Assembly: GCA_964371835.1 (NCBI GenBank)
Contig: CAYJOP010000077.1
Coordinates: forward strand, 1 to 10,070
From: CAYJAD01 sp964371835
GTDB lineage: Bacteria > Desulfobacterota > Desulfovibrionia > Desulfovibrionales > Desulfovibrionaceae
DNA length: 10,070 nucleotides
Direction of reading: 5' to 3'
Program-made: the position numbers and the translations under genes
In this document: piece after piece, positions 1-5,977 of the stretch
How positions within the stretch are numbered: the stretch's first letter is position 1
How the letters are laid out: the number at the start of each line of letters is the position of its first letter
The notes under the pieces: generated by a model
What the model was told of the DNA's origin: nothing
Seen by the model: only the letters and a program-made list of their open reading frames with translations
The model's database searches: none

Positions 1-26
1 CGCATTGACTATCGTCAACGCTCCAA

Positions 27-58
27 AAGACTCCACACAATGAATTGTGCGGAGTCTT
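27..58 (+). terminator. Interrupted 13-bp stem-loop, likely end of an upstream transcription unit
   Basis: AAGACTCC (27-34) pairs perfectly with GGAGTCTT (51-58). After one A/C mismatch, CACAA (36-40) pairs with TTGTG (45-49), closing a TGAA loop. The run after the stem (59-71) is AT-rich but not a clean T-tract, so on its own it is an imperfect intrinsic terminator. It lies upstream of the promoter proposed for cheB. A TGA at 6-8 could be the stop of a preceding + strand gene, but too little sequence is present to say. Confidence 0.5.
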
Positions 59-86
59 GCAATTTAATTTTGCAAGTTGTTTTTTT
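56..86 (+). terminator. Second hairpin with T-rich tail, overlapping the first
   Basis: CTTGCAA (56-62) pairs with TTGCAAG (70-76) around a 7-base AT loop, followed by a T-rich run (77-86) with a single G. The layout is that of a rho-independent terminator, although the stem is weak. Its first three bases are the last three of the preceding stem, so the two hairpins cannot both form fully. It may be a back-up terminator or an alternative structure. Confidence 0.5.
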
Positions 87-88
87 GC

Positions 89-117
89 TTGTAAAATATT
101 ATTTTGTGGTGTATTAT
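89..117 (+). promoter_or_regulatory. Candidate sigma-70-type promoter for the che operon
   Basis: TTGTAA (89-94) matches the -35 consensus at 4 of 6 positions. TATTAT (112-117) matches the -10 consensus at 5 of 6, and the spacer is 17 bases. Transcription would start near 124, giving a leader of roughly 58 bases before the cheB GTG codon. The area is very AT-rich, so chance matches are possible. I saw no convincing sigma-28 or sigma-54 promoter here. Confidence 0.45.
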
Positions 118-181
118 TATAAAAAATTAGCGTCTTGAAACTTCTTATTCTTAATTAATGTGCTATCTTTAGGAGATATGT

Positions 182-1237
182 GTGGTTAAGGTTCTGATTG
201 TCGATGATTCGATGTTTATGAGAAAGGCTTTATCTTCTCTTATGGAGGAAGATTCTGGCATACAAATTGTTGGTATGGCAACCAATGGTGAAGAAGCTTT
301 GCAAAAAATTGAGGAGCTTGATCCTGATGTTGTAACACTTGATATTGAAATGCCTAAAATGGACGGCTTGACTGCTCTTGAGCATATTATGAAAACTAAG
401 CCACGTCCTGTTATTATGATTAGCTCATTAACTGAAGAAGGGGCGCAAGCGACTCTTAAAGCCATGGAACTTGGAGCTCTTGACTTTTTGCCAAAGTCCA
501 TGAGCTCACAGAACGAAATTTTTGGCTTTGAGCTTACTAAAAAGATTAAATTGCTTGCCAGAAAAAAGGCTCTTATGCAATTGCGCTTTGGAATGCAACA
601 AAAAGCAGGTGGAGCGGTACCATCTTGTGGGTCTAAGTCAGTTGCTGCAACTCCTTGTAAGGGGGTTCGAGATATTGTTGGCATTGGTGTTTCAACTGGT
701 GGTCCTCCTGCTGTGCAGAAGGTTTTGTCAGCTTTACCTGCTAACTTTCCTGCAACTATTTTAATAGCCCAACATATGCCAGCAGCATTTACAGGACCTT
801 TTGCCAAAAGACTTGATAGTGTTTGCAATATCACAGTTTCAGAAGCAGTAAATGGAGAGCGTCCAAAATCAGGCCATGCTTATGTTGCACCTGGTGGCAA
901 GCATATGCGCCTTGTCTTGCGTGGACCACTAATGGAAATTGAAATTTCTGAAGAGCCTAGTACTGCTCTTTATAAACCATCTGCCACTGAATTAATGGAA
1001 TCCATTGCATTGTGCAATCCTCGCAAATCTTTAGGATTAATATTAACTGGAATGGGAAGTGATGGTCTTGAAGGTATAAGAACTTTGCGAGATAAAGGCG
1101 GTTATATTATGGCACAAGATGAAGCATCTTGCGTAGTGTATGGTATGCCAAAAGCAATTGTGGATGCAAATTTATCTGACCATACTTTAGATATTGACGA
1201 TGTGGCTGATGCAATTATGACCGCGGTTAAGGGGTAA
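182..1237 (+). CDS. cheB: CheB: chemotaxis response regulator protein-glutamate methylesterase
   Basis: CheB removes methyl groups from receptor glutamates (and deamidates glutamines) when phosphorylated by CheA, opposing CheR. The 351 residues have the full two-domain layout. The receiver domain (about 1-120) has acidic residues D8 and D9, phospho-acceptor D54 in LDIEMPKMDG, switch S82 and K105. A linker (about 121-163) leads to the methylesterase domain (164-351), with the catalytic triad visible as S171 in GVSTGGP, H198 in AQHMP and D294 in TGMGSDG. The start is GTG, preceded by AGGAG (171-175) at a 6-base distance. An ATG at 178 is out of frame and stops after three codons, and the reading frame is closed by TAG at 170-172, so GTG is the only reasonable start. 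It is the first gene of the operon, with 14 bases to the HEAT-repeat gene. All key residues are present, so it should be active. Confidence 0.97.
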   Translation: MVKVLIVDDSMFMRKALSSLMEEDSGIQIVGMATNGEEALQKIEELDPDVVTLDIEMPKMDGLTALEHIMKTKPRPVIMISSLTEEGAQATLKAMELGALDFLPKSMSSQNEIFGFELTKKIKLLARKKALMQLRFGMQQKAGGAVPSCGSKSVAATPCKGVRDIVGIGVSTGGPPAVQKVLSALPANFPATILIAQHMPAAFTGPFAKRLDSVCNITVSEAVNGERPKSGHAYVAPGGKHMRLVLRGPLMEIEISEEPSTALYKPSATELMESIALCNPRKSLGLILTGMGSDGLEGIRTLRDKGGYIMAQDEASCVVYGMPKAIVDANLSDHTLDIDDVADAIMTAVKG

Positions 1238-1251
1238 CATAGAAGGTAAAT

Positions 1252-3189
1252 ATGAATGAAAATGCCCACAGCATAAAAACACAAGAAGTGCTGGATGCGC
1301 TTAAGAGTAGTGATGTCGATAGTTTAAGGCATGCTATTTTCGCTGCTGGTGAACTTGGATTAACTGAAACTATTGAAGAGCTATGTAAGCTTATACAAAG
1401 TTCCAATGTTGGTATACAGGAAGCTGCTGAATATGCTTTGCGCCGTATTAGGGGCAAGAAGACTATTCAAAAAATGCTGCCTTTATTACGCAGTGATTCT
1501 CCAACTTTACGCAATATTTCAATGGATATTTTGCGCGAAATTAGTGGAGATGACGTTCAATCAATTCAATCTTTCTTGCGTGATGTTGACCCAGATTTGC
1601 GTATTTTTATGGCTGACATCTTGGGTCACTCTAAGAGTTTGAAGGCTGTATATTTGCTTTGTGAAGCTTTGCTTAAAGATCCAGAGGTTAATGTGCGCTA
1701 TCAAGCTGCCATGAGTCTTGGAAATTTAGGATTTACTGAGGCGGTAGACTCTTTATTAATAGCCATGAATGATGAAGAGTGGGTGCAATTTTCTGTGGTA
1801 GAAGCTTTGGTTAAAATTCGTGCCCATAACACTGTTGATATATTGGTTGATCAATTACAAAAGTCCTCAACATTAGTTGCATCAGTTATTATTGATGCCC
1901 TTGGTGAAATTAAAAATATAAAGTCAGTACCACTATTATTAAACTACCTTGAGCAAGCAAAACCTGTTTTGCACCATAAATTAGTAAAAGCTATTATTCA
2001 AATTCTTGGTGAAGGCTCATTGTCTTTGTTGTCAGCTGACGAACAATCACGCTTTAAAGGATATTTGGACCATGCCATTGATGATGAGGATGAAAGTATT
2101 CAATATGCAGCCCTAGCTGGGCTTTCAACCATTGGTGATGTTGAATCTTCCAAGGTTGTTATGAACTTCATTCTTAGATTAAAGGTTGAGCCAGAAGAAG
2201 ATATATACATTAAAAGTATTCAGACTCTTGCTTCTATAGGATATAATGAAAACTTTGCAAGCTTTTTACGCTCTGAAGATGAGAGGATAGTGTTAATTGC
2301 GCTTGAAGCTTGTAAATATATGAAAGGCCCAGAATGTATCAATTTAATTTTGGAAATTTTCTGGAGTTTGGATAGAGACTGTCAACGCCTTTCTATGGAA
2401 TATTTAATCAAGTTTGCCGGACAAGAACATGCCGAATTTATTTTAGATGTTTTGAGTCGCTCTGATGATAGTGATGTGATAAAGCATGCCATGAACTGCC
2501 TTGGTGCTCGTTTGCACTATTTGCCAGCTCAAGAGAAGATTTTTTCCCTCCTTGACCATTGCTATGTTGATGTTAAAGAAAGTGCCGTTCAGGCTTGTAT
2601 TCACTTAGGTACTCCTGAGCTTGAAGAAAAATTCATTAATCTTTTTGAAAATGGAAATGCTGACCAGCGAGTGCTCTCGCTTTTTGCGCTAAGTAGCTAT
2701 GGTGCACAAAAGCACTTTGAAATCATTAGCAAGGGCTTAAGCGATGAAAGTCCCATGGTTAGACAGTTAGCTGTTGAGTCATTTTCTTGCCCAAGTATTA
2801 ATGTTGCAGACCACATTCCTATTCTTTTAGAAAAACTAAATGACCCAGACCGGGATGTACGCATTGCTGTGGTGGATGTATTTGGTAATACTAATGATAG
2901 TAATGTAACTCCCTATTTAATCAACGCCCTTGATGACGATGATGAATGGGTCTGCATGAGGGCAATTGATGCTTTGAGTGTGTCAGACGGTAGTGCCATA
3001 TCGCCACTCTTAGTTGAGCTTTTGGATAGGTCAAGCCCCATGGTGATTTTGAAAATTATAGAAGCATTGGCAAAAATCGGCGGCACTGTAGCTTTTGGTG
3101 CACTGCTTGGTCTCATGTCATATCAAGATGCAGATATACAGCAAGCTGCTACATCTGCCATCGAAAAACTACAAGCAGGGCGGAGTTAA
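1252..3189 (+). CDS. HEAT-repeat protein of the chemotaxis operon, function unknown
   Basis: A 645-residue protein built almost entirely of paired amphipathic helices with a period of about 30 residues, typical of HEAT / PBS-lyase-type HEAT repeats. Clear units include residues about 11-37, 40-68, 144-160 (PEVNVRYQAAMSLGNLG), 531-547 (DPDRDVRIAVVDVFG) and one starting near 561. The pattern is D-x-x-x-V-R-x-x-A-x-x-x-L-G. By length there is room for about 20 repeats, forming an alpha-solenoid. I see no signal peptide, membrane segment or catalytic motif, so a cytoplasmic scaffold or protein-binding role is likely. The start is ATG with AGAAGG (1241-1246) 5 bases upstream. It sits 14 bases after cheB and 1 base before cheR, between the two receptor-modification enzymes, which suggests a link to adaptation or array assembly (inference). 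Some HEAT proteins act as bilin lyases, but nothing here supports that. Confidence 0.9.
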   Translation: MNENAHSIKTQEVLDALKSSDVDSLRHAIFAAGELGLTETIEELCKLIQSSNVGIQEAAEYALRRIRGKKTIQKMLPLLRSDSPTLRNISMDILREISGDDVQSIQSFLRDVDPDLRIFMADILGHSKSLKAVYLLCEALLKDPEVNVRYQAAMSLGNLGFTEAVDSLLIAMNDEEWVQFSVVEALVKIRAHNTVDILVDQLQKSSTLVASVIIDALGEIKNIKSVPLLLNYLEQAKPVLHHKLVKAIIQILGEGSLSLLSADEQSRFKGYLDHAIDDEDESIQYAALAGLSTIGDVESSKVVMNFILRLKVEPEEDIYIKSIQTLASIGYNENFASFLRSEDERIVLIALEACKYMKGPECINLILEIFWSLDRDCQRLSMEYLIKFAGQEHAEFILDVLSRSDDSDVIKHAMNCLGARLHYLPAQEKIFSLLDHCYVDVKESAVQACIHLGTPELEEKFINLFENGNADQRVLSLFALSSYGAQKHFEIISKGLSDESPMVRQLAVESFSCPSINVADHIPILLEKLNDPDRDVRIAVVDVFGNTNDSNVTPYLINALDDDDEWVCMRAIDALSVSDGSAISPLLVELLDRSSPMVILKIIEALAKIGGTVAFGALLGLMSYQDADIQQAATSAIEKLQAGRS

Positions 3190-3190
3190 T

Positions 3191-4078
3191 ATGACATCAC
3201 CAACTTTAAATAAACGCCTACCATTGTCTTTTAGCAAAGACCTTAAGATAACTCATGAAGAATTCATTCAGTTGCGTGACTTTATTTATGAGCAAAGCGG
3301 TATTTTTATAAATGAAAATCGCAAATATCTTGTGGAAAATAGACTTAGCAATCGTATTAAAGAATTGAACCTTAAGTCTTATTCTGAATATTATAATTTT
3401 TTACGCTTTGATGTATCAAAGCGCACAGAGCTTAATCGCTTGTTTGAGGTAGTTACCACTAATGAAACAAGTTATTATAGAAATCCTCCACAGTTGCGTG
3501 TTTTTCAAGAAAAAATTCTTGCGCAAACCATAGAAGAATGTCGCAAGATAGGTCGAAAGCGTTTGCGCATTTGGTCTGCTGGTTGTTCCACAGGTGAAGA
3601 GCCGTATACCATCGCTATTATTTTGCATGAAGTGCTAAAGCAAGAAATTGGCTTGTGGGATATAAAAATAACTGCCACTGACCTTTCAGAAGCGGTATTA
3701 GAGGCTGCTGCCAAAGGTATTTACTCTGAGTACACCTTGCGCACAACACCCAAGGAAATTGTCAGCAAGTATTTTGATGCTAAAGAAAATACGTTTGTTA
3801 TTAAGCCTGAGCTCAAAAAACTTGTTTCATTTAGTCAAGTTAACTTAAATGATAAAATGCAGCTCTCAAGAATTGAAAAGTCACATATTATCTTTTGTAG
3901 AAATGTTATAATTTACTTTGATGATGACATGAAAAAACGTGTTATTAATGCATTTTATGACAATCTTGTTGATAAAGGGTCATTGCTTATTGGGCATTCT
4001 GAATCCTTGCATAATATTAGTCGTGCTTTTGTGCCAGAACATTATACGGGTATTATTGTATATCGCAAGCAGTCTTGA
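3191..4078 (+). CDS. cheR: CheR: chemotaxis protein-glutamate O-methyltransferase
   Basis: CheR methylates receptor glutamates with S-adenosylmethionine, counteracting CheB during adaptation. The 295-residue product has the alpha-helical N-terminal CheR domain (about 20-90), the motif TTNETSYYR (89-97) where the family has its TNxTxFFR-like segment, the SAM-binding loop GCSTGEEPYT (131-140), acidic ATDLSE (162-167), and the late motif FCRNVIIYF (235-243). Length and domain order are normal for the family. The start is ATG at 3191, one base after the HEAT gene stop, with GGAG (3182-3185) 5 bases away. The frame stays open 32 codons further upstream, but that stretch is the 3' end of the HEAT gene in another frame and lacks CheR similarity. 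Translational coupling with the HEAT gene is probable. Confidence 0.96.
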   Translation: MTSPTLNKRLPLSFSKDLKITHEEFIQLRDFIYEQSGIFINENRKYLVENRLSNRIKELNLKSYSEYYNFLRFDVSKRTELNRLFEVVTTNETSYYRNPPQLRVFQEKILAQTIEECRKIGRKRLRIWSAGCSTGEEPYTIAIILHEVLKQEIGLWDIKITATDLSEAVLEAAAKGIYSEYTLRTTPKEIVSKYFDAKENTFVIKPELKKLVSFSQVNLNDKMQLSRIEKSHIIFCRNVIIYFDDDMKKRVINAFYDNLVDKGSLLIGHSESLHNISRAFVPEHYTGIIVYRKQS

Positions 4079-4092
4079 GGTATGTTGTTGTA

Positions 4093-4869
4093 ATGGCAGC
4101 AAAAATTATAGCTATTGCTAATCAAAAAGGTGGAGTTGGCAAGACAACTTCAACGTTGACGCTTGGCATGGCCTTGGCAAGAAAGGGTAAAAAAGTCTTA
4201 ATTTTAGACTTAGACCCACACGCTTGTGCATCATTGCACGTTAAATTGTACCCTGAAGAACAAGATGTAACTTTGCATGACTTGTTCTTAGCAAAACCAG
4301 AAAACTGGGACTCCATTTGGGAAAGACTTGCCAAGTCCATTGGAGTTGAAAATTTACACTTTGCGGCTGGAAGCATTAGACTGTCAGAGCTTGAGCTTGA
4401 TTTAGTTGACCGCAAAGGTAAGGGAATGGTCCTTAGTGAGGCAATTTTACCAGTTAAGGACAAGTATGATTTTATATTGCTTGATTGCCCACCGCATGTG
4501 GGGATTTTGCTTGTAAATGCTCTGGTTGCGTCGGACTTGTTAATTATTCCAATTCAGACAGATTTTTTAGCGTTGCATGGTTTAAAGTTGTTGTTTGATA
4601 CCATACGCACGCTAAATAAAGTTTTATCAGAGCCAGTACGATATAAAACTTTGCCCACTATGTATGACAAAAGGGCAAGGGCGTGTACTCGGGTATTAGA
4701 GTTGTTGAAGCGTAAAATGGGGGATTCCATGTTTGAGACAGTCATTGGTGTGGACACTCGCTTTCGCGAGGCAAGTGCCCTTGGAACATCCATTTATAGT
4801 ATTGCACCAGATGCTCGAGGAGCTGTAGCTTATGATGCTTTGTGCGAAGAAGTGCTAACATTATGGTAA
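4093..4869 (+). CDS. ParA-family ATPase, probable chemotaxis-array positioning protein (ParC-like)
   Basis: A 258-residue member of the ParA/MinD family of P-loop ATPases, which form nucleotide-dependent dimers and position cargo in the cell. The deviant Walker A motif KGGVGKTT (12-19) has both signature lysines K12 and K17. The A' motif is LDLDPHA (38-44), with His where many ParA proteins have Gln. Walker B is ILLDCPP (128-134), and the C-terminal helices (RFREASALG and beyond) are typical of Soj/ParA. There is no N-terminal DNA-binding domain and no adjacent parB, so chromosome or plasmid partition is unlikely. Its place between cheR and a CheW-domain gene fits the class that includes Vibrio ParC and Rhodobacter PpfA. 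The start ATG overlaps the stop of a tiny upstream frame as TAATG. The nearest GAGG (4077-4080) is 12 bases away, which is long. A TTG at 4075 is a less likely start. Confidence 0.92.
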   Translation: MAAKIIAIANQKGGVGKTTSTLTLGMALARKGKKVLILDLDPHACASLHVKLYPEEQDVTLHDLFLAKPENWDSIWERLAKSIGVENLHFAAGSIRLSELELDLVDRKGKGMVLSEAILPVKDKYDFILLDCPPHVGILLVNALVASDLLIIPIQTDFLALHGLKLLFDTIRTLNKVLSEPVRYKTLPTMYDKRARACTRVLELLKRKMGDSMFETVIGVDTRFREASALGTSIYSIAPDARGAVAYDALCEEVLTLW

Positions 4870-5498
4870 AAACACCTGAACAATACTTTGAAGATCAAGA
4901 CTTCGGTCTACCTAATGCAGGAGAAAATAACGCTCTTACTGCAGCAGAACAGTCTTTTTTGAAAAAATATGTTGGTGCTGCAGGTGCCAGTGAACTTGGC
5001 ATTGAGTATTGCGAAACTGGCGAAATTGTAATACCTGAAATTCCACCACTTGAAGAAGAGCTAAAAGAACGTGAAGATTTACAAATGATTTTCTTTTTTG
5101 TTCAGGAACAGCTATACACAATACCCATTGAAGCTGTACAAGAAGTTGTAAATTTCATTCAACCCATGCGCTTACCACTAACACCTGAATATATGTCTGG
5201 TATTATTAATTTGCGTGGGCGTGTGACTCCACTTATACATATGGAGCAAATTCTTTGTACAAGTTATGGTAATATAGGTGAGGAGAATTTAATTATTATT
5301 TGCCAACGTAAAGGCATTCAACTTGGTATTATTGTTGATAAAATACATAATATGCACACTGTAAGTGCAAGTAAAGTTTCTTGGAATGTAGAAGCCCAAA
5401 TTGGAGCAAGCGCTGAATTTCTTAGTGGTATTCTTGACTATGAAGATAAAATATACGGCATTGTTTCTATAGATAAAATTGTGGACTATGTAATTTAA
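4863..5498 (+). CDS. cheW: CheW-domain coupling protein with a 72-residue N-terminal extension (CheW or ParP-like)
   Basis: Residues about 73-211 form a CheW domain: the opening strand QMIFFFVQEQLYTIPIEAV, the highly conserved GIINLRGRVTPLI (113-125, including R118), and a typical C-terminal half ending in YGIVSIDKIVDYVI. CheW domains bridge chemoreceptors and CheA in membrane-attached arrays. The first 72 residues are an acidic extension not needed for a plain CheW (usually about 150-170 residues in total). It includes PEQYFEDQDF (5-14), a possible helix TAAEQSFLKKYVG (26-38) and a Pro/Glu-rich hinge (57-71). The start ATG lies inside the ParA gene, a 7-base overlap, with GAAGAAG (4846-4852) 10 bases upstream. 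A GTG at 4842 is possible but less likely. As the only stand-alone CheW domain here it may simply be CheW. The pairing with the ParA gene also suggests a ParP-like role. Confidence 0.93.
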   Translation: MVKTPEQYFEDQDFGLPNAGENNALTAAEQSFLKKYVGAAGASELGIEYCETGEIVIPEIPPLEEELKEREDLQMIFFFVQEQLYTIPIEAVQEVVNFIQPMRLPLTPEYMSGIINLRGRVTPLIHMEQILCTSYGNIGEENLIIICQRKGIQLGIIVDKIHNMHTVSASKVSWNVEAQIGASAEFLSGILDYEDKIYGIVSIDKIVDYVI

Positions 5499-5518
5499 CG
5501 GTACATAAGTAATAAAAA

Positions 5519-5536
5519 ATATTTAATTTTAAATAT
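5519..5536 (+). repeat. Perfect AT-only palindrome directly before the cheY ribosome binding site
   Basis: ATATTTAA (5519-5526) and TTAAATAT (5529-5536) are exact reverse complements around TT, and the GAGG ribosome binding site starts at the next base (5537). An RNA hairpin would be weak, so a protein-binding site or chance in AT-rich DNA are alternatives. Confidence 0.4.
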
Positions 5537-5547
5537 GAGGATATGAT

Positions 5548-5916
5548 ATGAGTAAACACATCTTAGTTGTTGACGATTCAAAGACCATTCGTAATTTGTT
5601 GGCCTTTGTTATGAAGTCAGAAGGTTTTAAGGTTACAACCGCAGAAGATGGCCTTGATGGTCTTGAAAAACTGTATAATAATGGGGATATAGACTTAATT
5701 ATTTCCGATGTGAACATGCCTCGTATGGATGGATTTACATTCATCAAAACGTTACGAGAGCAAGATGCCTATCAAGATATTCCAATTATTGTTCTGTCCA
5801 CAGAAGGGCAGGAGAAGGATATTCAAGCTGGAATGAGCTTTGGAGCAAACCTTTACATGGTAAAACCAGCACAACCAGAAAAAATGGTTCGAAATATAAA
5901 GATGTTGCTCGGATAG
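5548..5916 (+). CDS. cheY: CheY: single-domain chemotaxis response regulator
   Basis: A 122-residue stand-alone receiver domain that, when phosphorylated by CheA, would bind the flagellar switch. The acidic pocket D9 and D10, phospho-acceptor D54 in ISDVNMPRMDG, switch residue T85 (after S84), K106 in MVKPAQP, and Y103 at the position of the E. coli signalling tyrosine Y106 are all present. The strong overall receiver pattern and the neighbouring cheA make CheY much more likely than a generic regulator. The start is ATG with GAGG (5537-5540) at a 7-base distance. An ATG at 5543 is out of frame and stops after two codons. It sits 49 bases after the cheW-like gene and 61 before cheA. No dedicated CheY phosphatase gene is seen nearby. 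Confidence 0.95.
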   Translation: MSKHILVVDDSKTIRNLLAFVMKSEGFKVTTAEDGLDGLEKLYNNGDIDLIISDVNMPRMDGFTFIKTLREQDAYQDIPIIVLSTEGQEKDIQAGMSFGANLYMVKPAQPEKMVRNIKMLLG

Positions 5917-5949
5917 CCGATATTCATAATATGTACTTAATTTATAGTC

Positions 5950-5964
5950 GTGTAACTTTTACAC
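5950..5964 (+). repeat. Small perfect hairpin just before the cheA ribosome binding site
   Basis: GTGTAA (5950-5955) pairs with TTACAC (5959-5964) around a CTT loop. The ribosome binding site AAGGG (5967-5971) begins two bases later. Outside it, CTTAA (5936-5940) can pair with TTAAG (5965-5969), which would cover part of the ribosome binding site. This could tune cheA translation, or be incidental. Confidence 0.35.
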
Positions 5965-5977
5965 TTAAGGGTATGTT

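Noticed and set aside
5..18. Small TTGAC-TATC-GTCAA hairpin at the window edge
   Set aside because: The stem is only 5 bp and its context is cut off by the window start, so no function can be argued.
87..181. Flagellar sigma-28 or sigma-54 promoter upstream of cheB
   Set aside because: I found no TAAA with a GCCGATAA-like -10 box and no TGGCAC/TTGC pair at correct spacing; the sigma-70-like pair is better.
169..834. 221-codon open frame on the - strand inside cheB
   Set aside because: It is antisense to well-conserved CheB motifs and its translation resembles no family.
3095..3190. Upstream extension of cheR by 32 codons
   Set aside because: It would overlap the HEAT gene heavily, has no ribosome binding site as good as GGAG before 3191, and adds sequence not seen in CheR proteins.
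4075..4092. TTG start for the ParA gene six codons upstream
   Set aside because: It adds a hydrophobic stretch before the normal ParA N-terminus, which begins just before the AIANQKGGVGKTT strand and P-loop. ATG at 4093 fits the family better, although its ribosome binding site spacing is long.
4842..4862. GTG start for the cheW-like gene seven codons upstream
   Set aside because: The ATG at 4863 has a possible ribosome binding site (4846-4852), which lies inside the would-be extension, and gives the usual small overlap with the gene before it.
4093..4869. Plasmid or chromosome partition function for the ParA-type ATPase
   Set aside because: There is no parB, no parS-like repeats and no N-terminal DNA-binding domain; all neighbours are chemotaxis genes.
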